The notes beneath the pieces are model-generated. The model was given only the letters and a program-made list of their open reading frames with translations. It had not been told where the DNA came from and did not search any database. Of a DNA stretch of 64,000 nt, positions 23,592 to 34,636 are shown piece after piece (the stretch's first letter is position 1; each line of letters opens with the position of its first letter). The stretch spans positions 12,928,827-12,992,826 of the forward strand of contig JAIVEN010000004.1 of assembly GCA_026686845.1 (NCBI GenBank), given 5' to 3'. A program made the position numbers and the translations under genes. The DNA comes from Adenanthera pavonina. Its lineage: Eukaryota > Streptophyta > Magnoliopsida > Fabales > Fabaceae.

Positions 23592-26500
23592 AAGAAGAAT
23601 AGGTGGGCTATTACTTTAGGTATTTATGTTATAGAAATTAATCTTTCTACTTCTCCAACATGGATATTAGATACTGCATGTGGAACTCACATTTGTACAA
23701 ATATGTAGGGTCTCAAAAGGAGTAGGAAGCTGAAAAAGGGCAAAATAAACCTACGAGTCAGAAATAGAGCAAGAGTTGCCGCTTTAGCCATAGGCACTTG
23801 TGAATTAATTTTGCCCAGTGGGCTTTTGTTAATTTTGAACTATTGCTATTATGTTCTAGCTTTGAGTGAAAACATTATTTCACTTTCTTGATTAGATGAG
23901 AAAGGTTTTACTTCAATTATTGGAAATAAAAAATGTTCTATTTATTTTAATGACATCTTTTATGCGGATGGAGATTTACATGGTGGTTATTATTATTTGA
24001 ACATTGAAGCTCCCAATAAGGAACATATCCATAACATATCTGCCTAAAGGATCAAGTCAAATAATTTGAATCTGACCTACCTATGGCACTGTCATCTAGG
24101 CCACATAAATGAGAAATGCATTTCAAAGCTTCACCAAGATGGGCTTCTCAATTCATTTGATTTTGAATCATTTGACACTTGTGAATCTTGTTTATTGGGA
24201 AAGATGACAAAGGCACCTTTTACTGGACATAGTGAAGGGGTCACTGACTTATTGGACCTAATAGATATAGATGTATATAGTTCGTTAAGTATAACTGCTA
24301 GAAGTGGTCACCTATACTTCATTACTTTTATAGATGACTTTAGTAGATATGGATATATCTATCTAATGAGACATAAATCTGAATCTTTTGAAATGTTGAA
24401 AACTTTCCAAAATGAGGTACAGAATCAACTTGGCAAATCTATTAAAGCACTTCGATCTGATCGAGGTGGTGAATATTTGAGCCAAGAATTTATTGGCCAT
24501 CTTAGAAATGTGGAATTGTTTCACAATTAACTCCACCAGGAACACCACGGTGGAATGGTGTTTCTGAATGGAGGAATCGAACCCTGTTAGATATGGTTCG
24601 ATCTATGATGAGTCAAACAGATCTTCCACCATCCTTTTGGGGCTATGCATTAGAAACAGCTGTGTTCATACTAAACCGTGTTCTATCTACGGCGGTTGAA
24701 AAGACCCTATGTGAGATATGGACTGGAAAGAAGCCCAGTTTGTCTTTTCTAAAGATTTGGGGGATGTGAGGCATATGTTAAGCAACAAGCCTTAGATAAG
24801 TTAGCACCTAAATCTATAAAATGCCTTTTTGTGGGGTATCCTAAGGAAACTAAGGGATACTACTTCTATAATCCCACTGAGAATAAAATGTTTATTGCTC
24901 AGAATGATATCTTTCTAGAAAAAGAGTTTGTCTCTAAAAGAACCAATGGGAGTAAGATAAATCTCGAAGAAGTTCGAGACCCATAAATCACATTGAGCCA
25001 AAGATGTAAGAATGAGAAGACTCATAACATACTCAAGTAACACAAGTCCTAAGAAGGTCTGATAGAGCACGACATCAGCCTCAAAGATATGGATTTCTTT
25101 TAACTGATAGTTGTGATGTGTTGCTCTTGGATCAAGAAGAGCCAACCACGTATCAAGAGGCCATAATGGGATCTGACTTTGAAAAATGGCTGCATGCCAT
25201 GAAGTCTGAGATGCAATCCATGTATGACAATCTGGTATGGACCTTGATTGACCCACCTGAAGGTATAAAAGCCATTGGGTGTAAATGGATTTTTAAGAAG
25301 AAAACCAACATGGATGGCCAAGTGCATACCTTTAAAGCATGATTGGTTGCAAAAGGATTCAAGCAAACTCATGGTATAGACTATGATGAAACCTTTTCGG
25401 CAGTTACCATGATTAAGTTAGTCAGGATCCTTCTTGCCCTTGCAGCGTACTATGATTACGAGATTTGGTAGATGGACATCAAAATAGCATTCCTTATTGG
25501 AAAGCTACTTGAGGATGTGTACATGACATACCTTGAGGGTTTTGTATGTCTAGAAGATTCTACGAAGGTTTGCAAGCTTCAGAGATCCATTTATGGATTG
25601 AAGCAAGCATCTCGTAGTTGGAATTAACGTTTTGATGAAGTAGTCAAAGAGTTTGGATTTATCCAAAAAATTGATGAACCTTGTTTTTACAAGAAGGTTA
25701 GTGGGAGCATAATTGTATTTCTAGTGCTTTATGTTGATGACATCCTACTCATTGGGAATGACATTCCTACCTTGCAGAATGTTAAAACTTGGTTGGGAAA
25801 GTGTTTCTCAATGAAAGACCTAGGAGAAGCCACCTATATTCTAGGTATTAGGATTTATAGGGATAGATCTAAGAGGCTAATCGGCCTAAGTCAGTGCACT
25901 TATATAGACAAAGTATTGCATAGGTTTAGTATGCAAGACTCAAAGAGAGATTATATACCCATGTCTTATGGCATCAATCTCAGCAAAGCTTAGTGTCCTT
26001 GTTCACTAGATGAGCGAGAACACATGAGCAAGATTCCATATGCTTCGGCAATTGGATCTATCATGTATGCCATGTTATGCACTTGACCGGATGTCTCATA
26101 TGCCTTGAGCATGACTAGTAGATATCAGTTAGATCCAGGTGAGAATCACTGGATGCTGTCAAGAATATTCTGAAGTACTTGAGAAGGACTAAGGATGTAT
26201 TCTTGGTGTATGGAGGATTGGAAGACAAGCTGGTTGTAAATGGTTACATAGATTTAAGTTTCCAATATGACAAAGATGATTCTAGATCACAATCAGGGTT
26301 CCTATTCTGTTTGAATGATGGAGCAATTAGTTGGAAAAGTTCCAAGCAAAGCTCTGTAGCTGATTTTCCAACAGAAGCTGAGTACCTAACAGCATCAGAT
26401 GCAACTAAAGAAGCTGTTTGGATTAAGAAGTTCATCACTGAGCTTGGAGTGGTGCCTACCATCTCAAATCCGATAGATCTATTTTGTGACAATAACGACG

Positions 26501-26721
26501 CAATAGCACAGGCTAAAAAGCCTAGGTCACATCAAAGAACTAAACACATACTCAGGCAATATCATCTCATTAGAGAAATCATTGATAGGGGTGATATATA
26601 GATATGCAAAATACCAACTGATGACAATGTTGTTGATCATCTTACTAAGCCGCTTGCACAGATAAAGCATGAGCATCATGTTAGGTCAATGGGTATTAGA
26701 TACATTAACGATTGGGCCTAG
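23592..26721 (+). pseudogene. pol: Angela-B pol: protease, integrase, RT, RNase H
   Basis: Protease motif WILDTACGTHICT at 23661; pre-integrase LWHCHLGHINEKC near 24080; integrase core from about 24260 (IDVYSS, FIDDFSRYGYIYLM, SDRGGEYLSQEF at about 24450). A frameshift near 24525 comes before the GTPRWNGVSEWRNR block. RT spans about 25140-26000 with KWIFKKK, AKGFKQTHGIDYDETF and active site YVDDILLIGND at 25728. RNase H spans 26230-26640 (PTEAEYLTASDATKEAVWIKKF, HQRTKHI). Stops are scattered (about 23706, 25340, 25470, 25625, 25991, 26599). The last codons end at TAG 26719-26721. Not functional. Confidence 0.9.
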
Positions 26722-27002
26722 TTCAAGTGGAGTTATTGGAGATTATGCTCTAGGCCAATCATTGTATTATGAACATTGTGTTTCATTATAAAAAAAAGGT
26801 GTTTTTTTTTCTTACATTGTTATATTATTTGCATGTTTTTCTTTATAATAATATCCTTGGATAAATTATTTTATCCTAAATATCCCTAGTCAATTGTGTT
26901 TGTGGGAACAATGATGAATTAAGGTTAGTATGATTTTGATTGATAATTATGTGATAATTATGTATGAAGATACAAATTAAAATCATAGGCTCCTGTTAGG
27001 GT

Positions 27003-27180
27003 ATGTTTGGTAGGAGGGATGGGAAGGGAAGGGAAGGGAAGGGAGGGGAGGGATTTTAATAGAGGGAAGGGGAGAGGAGGAGAAATAAGATATGGAGGGA
27101 AGGGGAGAGAAAGAAAGGAAAGGGGAGGAATTTTAATAATTTGTTATTTGGTGCAGGAGGGGAAGGGAGGGGAGGGAAGT
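27003..27180 (+). other. Polypurine G-run tract with G-quadruplex potential
   Basis: 27019-27052 is a run of GGGAAGGGAAGGG-type words giving at least seven adjacent GGG blocks with 1-3 base loops, followed by further GGGG/GGAGG runs to 27175. The right arm (35318-35353) again has GGGGGGG and GGGGGAGGGG blocks on the same strand. Four or more closely spaced GGG blocks is the standard G-quadruplex pattern. Confidence 0.7.
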
Positions 27181-27240
27181 TAATAATAATTTGATCATTT
27201 TACCCTTAAAATTAAAGAAATTTTCTATCATTTGTATGAA

Positions 27241-27278
27241 TATAAAAAATTTCAGTATTGAATATAAAATTATACTTC
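27241..27278 (+). repeat. 38-bp direct repeat bordering the viral insert (partner 35080-35116)
   Basis: The stretch beginning TATAAAAAATTTCAGTATTG and ending TATACTTC occurs at both borders of the viral insert in the same orientation, differing by one or two bases. It could be a long target duplication or filler copied during end-joining. Confidence 0.75.
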
Positions 27279-27319
27279 TATGTCTTCAGAATTCTTGTTA
27301 GAATTCTAGAAATGAATTT
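27277..27319 (+). repeat. 43-bp viral leader segment, inverted copy of 34978-35020
   Basis: The segment starting TCTATGTCTTCAG and ending ATGAATTT is identical, base for base, to the reverse complement of 34978-35020, which lies in the leader of the minus-strand fragment about 45-100 bp after the primer site. It places the same viral leader at both outer ends of the insert. Confidence 0.9.
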
Positions 27320-28201
27320 CAGAGGATTATGAACGATATATTTAATGATAATGATCAATTCATCATTGTATACATAGATGATGTTTTGATTTATTCTCAT
27401 TCAATAGATCAACATTTCAAACATATTTATAAATTTATTAGAATTACCAAAACCAATGGTTTAGCAGTTTCAAAAAAGAAGATAAGTCTTTTTCAAACAA
27501 AAATTAGATTTCTGGGACACTGGATATCTCAAGGATCTATTGTACCTATTGAAAGGTCTATAGAATTCGCTGACAAATTTCCAGATCATATTATTGACAA
27601 AACACAACTTCAAAGATTTTTGGGTTGTTTAAACTATGTTTCAGATTTTATTTCTCGTTTGAGAAATTTTATCAAACCGCTCCATGAACGTCTAAAAATT
27701 AATCCTCCTCCTTGGACAAATGTTCATACAAATGTTGTCAAACAAATTAAATCTCAGGTTAAGCAACTTCCTTGCCTTAGCCTTCCAAATCCCTCTGCTC
27801 AAAAAATGGTTGAAACTAATGCTTCTGATATTGGTTATGGCGGCATTCTTAAACAAAGAATTAATGGTAAAGAACAAATTATATCTTTTACTTCAAAACA
27901 TTGGAATAATACTCAGCAGAATTATTCCACAATCAAAAAGGAAATTGTTGCAATAGTTCTTTGCATTTCAAAATTTCAATCTGATTTATTAAATCAAAAA
28001 TTTTTACTCAGAATTGATTGTAAATCAGCCAAAGATGTTTTACAAAAGGATGTTAAAAATATAGCTTCTAAACAAATTTTTGCTAGATGGCAAGCTATTT
28101 TAAGCATCTTTGATTTTGAAATTGAATTTATAAAAGGTTCTTCAAATTCTCTTTCAGACTTTCTTACCCGAGAGTTCTTACAGGGAAAAGATCAAAAGTG
28201 A
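27320..28201 (+). pseudogene. Pararetrovirus RT distal half and RNase H
   Basis: Open without stops to TGA 28199-28201 (ATG-initiated part 27329-28201, 290 codons). RT active site YIDD near 27370-27384, then the RT connection and an RNase H1 domain from about 27800 (ASDIGYGGIL, STIKKEIVAIV, RIDCKSAKDVL). The first RNase H catalytic Asp, expected in a TDAS motif, reads Asn (TNAS, about 27815), a single G-to-A change. Upstream the frame runs straight into the leader fragment at 27319, so the RT N-terminal half is missing here; a matching half lies on the minus strand at 30190-30681. In the virus this enzyme copies RNA to DNA. Confidence 0.85.
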
Positions 28202-28205
28202 GTCA

Positions 28206-29624
28206 ATGCCACCAAAAAAGAAAAAAGAGCCCAATAAAGAATTAAGCATCTTTCAAGATGCCCAACCAGCAGTCTCTAGTCAAGAACTTGAGGCTGTGAT
28301 AAGGAACTTACTTCAGCAAAGTGGATCCCAAACACAAGGGTCCAACCCAGAAGTTAAACAGGAGTCATCCACTCCATCTGGATCATCAATCCAGCAAACT
28401 CAAACTGGGCCTTCAGCCCAACAACCCAAAACCTCCTCAAAAAAGACTATTGAAAATTATGCCAAAACATATTCACAAAAACAATTGCCTGAAACCACTT
28501 GGCAACAAGCTATCATTTCAAAACAAGATTATGATAGAGCAAACCAGCAGCCATTGATTTCAAAAAACCAACCCCAAAAGGCAATGGCATCTACCTCCCA
28601 AACTTCTAAAGCAATCATTCCTCAAACTCCTTCAGTCATGAGTACTCCTTACATCTCAAAAGAAAACCAAGTAAGGAATCTAGTCCAGATAGAACCTGAA
28701 TTCTATCATCCAAACCCAAATCAAGTGGCTATTAATGCTTTCCCTTCTGGATTTCATTATAAGCCCACTGATTTAAGAAAAACAAGGGAATTCTATGAGT
28801 TAATATTAGTCCATTCGGAGTCAGTAAACCTTGAACAAAAAACTGATAAAAGAAATGGACCAATGATAACCCATAGTACAATGCAAATTCTCAAAGTCCT
28901 CACTCCATCCCAATGGGGACAACCTCTTGAAAAACCAAAATATTTTGGGATTCTTTATGAACCACAAGGGTACAATTATTGGGACTATGTAGATGCATGG
29001 TACCATGTATTGTATTTTCAAAATGAATTAAATTCACATACCTGGTTTATATATTTCAAAACCAAAACCAGATATGAATTTCCTCAATGGTTTATTCATT
29101 GGTGGAGTTTTGTAGGACCAGTTCCTCAAATTCTACCTCCTCCAGTAGAGCGAGCCTTTGATCGATTTAAAGAAAAATTTAATCTCGATGAAGATCCATT
29201 TCCTTTAGATCTTCATTATTTTTCTAAACTATCAGTGTCATGGATTTTTGCTTGGAAATATAGATTTTCGGCACCAATCCCAGGGACAAATATCCTACCA
29301 ATCCGGCAAAGATTACCCTCAGTAAGATGGTGGGCTAAGTTCGACACAAAAAGAGTGGATAGTAAAGCAGTGGACAGATGGTTTAAAGAAAACCCTAAAT
29401 ATCTCTGTATGACTGAACAAAGTAAATTTCTGAATCAGAGGAGTAGGGTACAAGCCATGCTAGCAGCATCAACCGATAAAACTAGTCTGGTTAACCAATT
29501 AACCACTGTATTACAATTACTCCAACAGCAAGGGTCAAACCCTGAAGATCAAGAAGCCTCTTCATCTACCTCAGAAAACCAAATTGAAGATGAAGAAGAC
29601 TTGATTGACCTTAATGAAGATTAA
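28206..29624 (+). CDS. Pararetrovirus ORF2, intact 472-codon protein of unknown function
   Basis: ATG 28206 lies 4 bp after the polyprotein stop, the compact spacing typical of Caulimoviridae. The frame has no internal stop or frameshift. Residues 1-10 are basic (MPPKKKKEP), a possible nuclear signal. Residues 20-160 are Gln/Ser/Pro-rich and probably disordered. Residues 165-400 form a Trp- and Tyr-rich globular core with several PP and W-containing motifs (YNYWDYVDAWYHV, WFIHWWSFVGPVPQ, PSVRWWAKFD). Residues 425-450 are Leu/Gln-rich, perhaps a coiled coil, and the last 15 are acidic. No catalytic motif was recognised. Position after RNase H matches the unknown ORF2 of florendoviruses or the transactivator slot of caulimoviruses; similarity to the latter cannot be judged here. 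Confidence 0.75.
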   Translation: MPPKKKKEPNKELSIFQDAQPAVSSQELEAVIRNLLQQSGSQTQGSNPEVKQESSTPSGSSIQQTQTGPSAQQPKTSSKKTIENYAKTYSQKQLPETTWQQAIISKQDYDRANQQPLISKNQPQKAMASTSQTSKAIIPQTPSVMSTPYISKENQVRNLVQIEPEFYHPNPNQVAINAFPSGFHYKPTDLRKTREFYELILVHSESVNLEQKTDKRNGPMITHSTMQILKVLTPSQWGQPLEKPKYFGILYEPQGYNYWDYVDAWYHVLYFQNELNSHTWFIYFKTKTRYEFPQWFIHWWSFVGPVPQILPPPVERAFDRFKEKFNLDEDPFPLDLHYFSKLSVSWIFAWKYRFSAPIPGTNILPIRQRLPSVRWWAKFDTKRVDSKAVDRWFKENPKYLCMTEQSKFLNQRSRVQAMLAASTDKTSLVNQLTTVLQLLQQQGSNPEDQEASSSTSENQIEDEEDLIDLNED

Positions 29625-29980
29625 AACTGATTACTAGTCACTAAAAACATTTTGGTGTCAGTAATCCAATAGGATTAAGTTAAAACGACGATGTATTTGC
29701 AAGTCACTAGTAAACATTGTAGTGTCGGCAAATACAGTACCAAAAGGAATCAAAAGTACTAACCGGAACTGTTCAAATGGTGCCAGTCACTAACAGTTTC
29801 CCGGTTCAAACTTTGCTTTTCCTCTCTATATGAGGACTCGAAGCCTCAAAGGAAAATCATCACTTGAGAATATCATACTGAGTTTCCTGAGAAGTTCTCC
29901 ATTCCTTCAGAGAGAGAAACCCTTCTCCCTTCTTCCTTCTTCATCTTTGTTTGTAAGTTTTTACTTCATTTCAATAAAAT
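29625..29980 (+). promoter_or_regulatory. Pararetrovirus intergenic promoter: three AGTCACTA boxes, TATA box, poly(A) signal
   Basis: AGTCACTA occurs at 29636-29643, 29702-29709 and 29785-29792. The first two are part of longer imperfect repeats that also contain a GTGTC word. A TATA-like TCTATATGA follows at 29826-29833. AATAAA at 29973-29978 lies about 145 bp downstream, the spacing expected for the terminally redundant pregenomic RNA of Caulimoviridae. Activity in the present genome is unknown. Confidence 0.65.
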
Positions 29981-30190
29981 TTCTCTTTCAATTCTTGTTC
30001 ATCATATCCTTACCTTGTTCTGATGAACTGAATTGGCTGGTTCTACCGCCTATAGTTCTTCTAGAACCACCCCCCTAAGCATATTTATTTAATGATTTGC
30101 ATATATTAGTATGTATTAAGTAGTTCGTCTACTCCTCTTCTTCACATTCTCCATTCTCCCTCTCTTATTTTCTTGCCTTCGGGGCCACTC
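29981..30190. other. Junction between the two viral fragments
   Basis: From about 30080 the sequence no longer resembles either viral fragment: an AT-rich stretch, then a CT-rich stretch with TCTTCTTC and CTCCATTCTCCC words up to about 30190. The minus-strand RT reading loses its family motif at about 30195 (after GFWQIQI). The exact breakpoint cannot be placed by eye; filler DNA of up to about 100 bp is possible. Confidence 0.5.
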
Positions 30191-30750
30191 CCCTCTATCT
30201 GGTCAATTTGGATTTGCCAAAATCCGGATTTCATGTCAAATTTTGAAAATAATTTTGCAGAGTAAAGTCTTTTCAACAAATCAGATTTGTTTGGGATAGG
30301 ATATCTGATCCATTGCAAAACCTTGTTTAAAGGTTTATAGTTGATTACTAACCTAGGAATTCCTCTTTCTTGCTCTGCACTATTATTGACATAAAATGCA
30401 GCGCATGACCAAGGACTCCTGGATTTCCTGATCAAATTCTTTTCTAATAAATCATTGATTTCATTTCTGCAAATTTGCAAATGCTCTGAACTCATTTGAA
30501 TTGGACGAGCTTTAGTTGGAATTTGCTTTTCATTAAAATCCTTTTCGTAAGGCAGATCTACTATATGCCTTTTCCTGTTCCAAAAAGCATTAGGTAAATC
30601 TGAACAAATAATTTGAACAATTTCTTTCAAACATTTCGAAATTTGATTTTGAATGGGTTTCAAAATTAATTTGCTCTTCAATTTTCTTAAAAGATATTTC
30701 TTGTTTAAGAAAATTAATTTGCTTTTGTTTGGAATATATAATGTTTAACT
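30190..30750 (-). pseudogene. Pararetrovirus RT proximal half
   Basis: Minus-strand reading with RT fingers and early palm motifs: ARPIQMSSEHLQIC, IRKSRSPWSCAAFYV, RLVINYKPLNKVLQWIRYPIP, and the palm aspartate motif FSKFDMKSGFWQIQI at about 30195-30240. It ends abruptly after that motif, before the YIDD box. Upstream, a stop near 30754 and a frame change separate it from the protease. It does not overlap the RT part on the plus strand, so the two fragments could come from one genome or from two. Confidence 0.82.
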
Positions 30751-32260
30751 CTTTTATTTAGGGGTATGAATAAATGGAAACAGGATTGCTTTTCCCAAAT
30801 GCTGTTTAGAAATTCCATTTTCATCTGTTAAATAAGGTTTAAGTAAATGAGCAAATGGGGCTCCAAGAATAATCCTAGATCCCATTCCTTTTACCAAAAT
30901 AAAAGGACTTTTTACTTTGAAATCTTCATTTTCAATAACAACATTTGAAATTTTATACTGAACTTGTAAAAGAGTTCTTTCAACTCCTCTAAATCGTTCA
31001 GTTGTTTTCTCAAAATACTTCGTTGGGATGATGCCTTCTCTGAAACAGTTAGCTTCTGCTCCTGTATCAAATAAAACATCTTCCTCCAAAGTAAATTCAT
31101 TGTTTATAATGATTTTAGCTTTAATATAAAACTTTTGTGTTAAAACCTTTGTAATCAAGTTTAAAAAGGGTTCTGGAAGATTAGGCTCACTGGAAATACT
31201 ATCTTCATCAGTTTGATGGTTTAATTGTATATCCTGTATTTGGGATATAGCCTCGCTATGAGCTTGCTGTTGTTCTTTAATAAGGCGAATTTCAGTTTTA
31301 ATATTTTGTATTTCGAACCGGAGGTCAGAAATGGTAGCTTGTTTAGGTTCTTGTTTAAACCTAGCTAGAGTTTGGGTAAGGTCATATTTAGTTGGGTTCT
31401 TTTGACCTAATGGTTTGCTGCTAGAGGGGCTAGAAAGGATATCTTTGAATTTTGAAAGATATTCTCCCTTTTCAGAATCTGGTAATTTGCTAATGATATC
31501 AATAAGGAGATCATGTTCCTTACTGATAATATTTATTTCAGAAGATGAATTTTCTTGAAGATCATCATTTTGAAAAGATTTAAGATCTTCAGAAGATTCC
31601 TTTTCTGATTCTGATGCTGATTCCTCTAGAAGAATGTTATTTATTTTTTCTAAAACATCTTCTTCAAGTTCGATGTTTCTTAGTTTTCGGGTGATTCTGC
31701 AGTACTTTGAGATATGACCCGGCCTACCACATTTAAAACAAACAATGTTTTTCTTTGGTTTGGATTCAAATTCTCTTCTGGGCTCAAAGTTTGGTTTAGG
31801 CTCAAATTTGGGTTTTGAATAGTATTGAGCTTTTTTGAAAAAAGGTTTCTTAGGTTTTTTGTGAGGTTTGGATTGTTTGCAAGGAGGGAAACCAAATTGC
31901 TCACAAAAAGTTCCTAATTCCTTTTTATCGGAAGCTTTCTCTTTGGCAAGTTGACTTTGCAGCTTATTATCTTGACAAATCTTTAGAGCAGTTTTTTGTA
32001 CATATGATACTAACTGTCCATATGTCAAATTCTCATAAGGGATTTTGCCATCATTTGGGTTTCTTAATTTGTTTCTAACTTTATTACCAAGCGAAGTTTG
32101 TAATCCAGCTAAAAACTTTTCTTTCCAAAATGGCTGATTAGAATCATCCCTAGTGAGAACTCGACTTAAGAAAGTATCTTTATATCATCTAAAATCAGAT
32201 AATGTTCTGCACTTAAGATTTGATAAAAGTTCTGCTGACCTATCTTGCCATAAAGAAGGA
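30751..32260 (-). pseudogene. Pararetrovirus coat protein C-terminus, zinc knuckle and aspartic protease
   Basis: Minus-strand order: coat protein tail (32260-31750; a stop and a frame change lie within 32030-32260), a lysine-rich stretch, and the CCHC knuckle CFKCGRPGHISKYC at about 31700-31742, typical of Caulimoviridae coat proteins. Next come an acidic Ser/Glu-rich linker and a coiled coil near 31300. A retropepsin-like domain has the active-site triplet in FDTGAEANCF at about 31045-31075 and the ILGAPF motif near 30865. The frame 30754-32028 is open (424 codons). In a virus this region makes the capsid and matures the polyprotein; here it is cut off from its neighbours. Confidence 0.83.
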
Positions 32261-34636
32261 TCACCCAATAAAATGTTTAATAATTGTAAAAATAAGGTGG
32301 TTTGCAGAATCAGGAATTACCTGGTCATTGTACAGAATGGGTGTTCCATCTGCCTGAGTTTTGATGGAAGAGTAAATGTTATTTCTATCCTCGGGAGAAA
32401 GGTAAAAATCCCACCAACCTTTTAATTGTCCAGTAAATCCGGAAACTAAAAGATCAGTTATTTGTTCATCTGTGTAATCGTTTTGGGTTTGATAAGCATT
32501 GCTTACCATAGTCATATGTTGGAGGGTTTGAAGGATAGCTGGTTCACTCAATCCGTCTATGTTCCATTCACAGAGGTTGTCAGAGTTGAAAGCTTTAAAG
32601 TTTTGGTGTGGCTTTTCTTCTAGGAGGACATCTGGAGGGGTTGCCCTACTATAGTATAATTTGGATGGTTTCCTCCAATTTTGTTGGTTGATTTGAAGTG
32701 AAGATGCTTGGCTAAGCTCTTCTTCTGATTCTACTGTAGAATCCTTTTTAAGGACTGGTATGGCCTTAGAGTTTTTGGATGACGCAGAGGGGGGAGTTTC
32801 TGGGATAATGGTTTGACAAAGTTGAATTTGAGACATTTTATTTTTTATTTGTTCAATAACTTTGTTTTTTGACTTCGTTTGTAAATCAAGTTTCTGTTGA
32901 GGTGTGTATTCAAAGGGTTTGAATAAAGGTGTCTGAATTGAAGGAGTTTCTGCAGAGGAAGTTCCTATCTCTGTTTTAGTTTGAAAATCAGCTTGCTGAA
33001 TTAAACAATCACCTATCCTTTGTAAATAAAGGTTAGTATAATTGTTTTGTTCAACAATATTCTTTATATCAGAAGGTTTTACTTCTTCAGAAGTGTGTTT
33101 GTATTTGTAAGGAGAGGCCCAAATAGGTTGGTTATTGTTGTCAACCTTACCTGGAATTTGAACCGTTCCTGGAGGAAATTCAGAAGAAACAGTTTGATCA
33201 AAAGTTTTCCATTCTTGTTTTACAACATCTATTTCAGTGAAGTATGGATAATCCAAATCTTCATTCTCGGCATAAGCCTCAAACCAATTAAAGAATGGAA
33301 GATTTTCTTGTATAACTTCAAGAAATGAATAAAACTGTTCTTGAATTTGTTTTTTTCTGATTCCTTGAAAATGTTTAAAAAACCATTCTCTTTTCAAAGT
33401 ATTTTCTGAAGAGTAAAATTCCTTTTGTAAAGAAGGTTTGTTGATTTTGAAATCCTTTTGTAAGACATTTATGTCTCTTGGTTCTCCTAATGCAGAATAA
33501 TCAGGAGATTCAATTGACCTTAAATCGTCTTGTGTTTCATAGTTTATATGAGGGATGTTTGAAGAATTGTTTATTCCTGAAACGGAAGTATTTTGAAGTT
33601 TAGGTTCAGGATTGTTTGGGGCTGCCATATATATGACAGAAGGAGGTTGTGGTAGTGAAGAACAGGCGAATCTTGCGGATTCACTTACTATGGACCTACA
33701 ATCTTCATATATAGAAGGTTTATATGTTTGAGACATAGATTTTCTTGGTCTGTCAAATGACAATCTAACAGTCACATCTTGGGTTTGAGCAATTCTACTG
33801 ATTTGTGGCATCATTTTAGGAATTGGCTGAGTAGCCCTCTCCATGATCCACTCATCAGGTAGTTTGACTTCTTCCCACATAATAGTTTTTGGGATTGAAA
33901 CATTGACATTATTATAGTCAGTTAAGAAAATTGTTGTTTGACCAGTATTAGGGAGGATTTGGGCATTTGTGGCGTTTGAATTTAAAACTTTGTAACTAAT
34001 CCTATAGATTAGTGTAGCGGGTATAGACCCTGGTTTCATATTTAAACCATGAAGCTGTATCCTAAGTTTTAGGGCATCTAGGACATGTTCATCGGTTAAA
34101 TCTAGGGTTCGATCCGGGTAGCAGTTGAAGTAAACAGGCCCATTGTTTAAGTCCATTTCAGCGGCTGCTAGAAGTGAATCGACATACGTATAATGTCTAG
34201 TATCTTGTAGACATACTAAACACGATATGTTTAACCCTTTTCTTATTAAAGGTTTAATTGCCACTTGGACGCATCCTATGTGTAGGTAATTAAACTCTTT
34301 TTTATGTTTTGCAATTGATTTTTTCGAAAGAAGGAAAAAATCTTCATTTTCTGGTTTGATAGGAACTGATTCCTCAACTATTCTGATTATATAATCAGAT
34401 TTTGAGAACCATTTCTTATCTTTTTCTGAAATTTCATAAAGATAGTTTGGTGTGATAGTTGGTAAGGTCCAATTATCAAAGTTTTGGTTTAAGTTTGAAA
34501 AAGAGATTTCCTGTGAGAAAATCTTTTTGTTTGGTGATTTTAATTCCTCGTTTGGAGGAGGGTTTGAAGAGGAAGTAGAAGAAGAAGATCTTCTTGAAGA
34601 AAATGAAAAGGAAGTAATAAAGACATGAAGAAGATG
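32261..34636 (-). pseudogene. Pararetrovirus movement protein and coat protein core
   Basis: The frame is open from about 34636 down to 32261 but has no ATG in its first 150 or so codons; GTG 34264 is the first start-like codon. The N-terminal part shows 30K-superfamily movement-protein features (HIGCVQVAIKPLIRKG, YVDSLLAAAEMDLNNGPVYF, then a beta-rich stretch to about 33850). A Ser/Pro-rich linker follows. The coat protein part (about 33400-32270) has FFNWFEAYAENEDLDYPYF and, near the end, GFTGQLKGWWDFYL, a conserved Caulimoviridae coat motif. A frame break lies at 32260. Movement proteins open plasmodesmata for cell-to-cell spread; the missing start suggests this copy is dead. Confidence 0.82.

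Noticed and set aside
27300..27345. Spliced viral RNA as the origin of the leader-RT fusion
   Set aside because: The leader has no GT at the join, so a normal intron does not fit, although the RT side does have a CAG.
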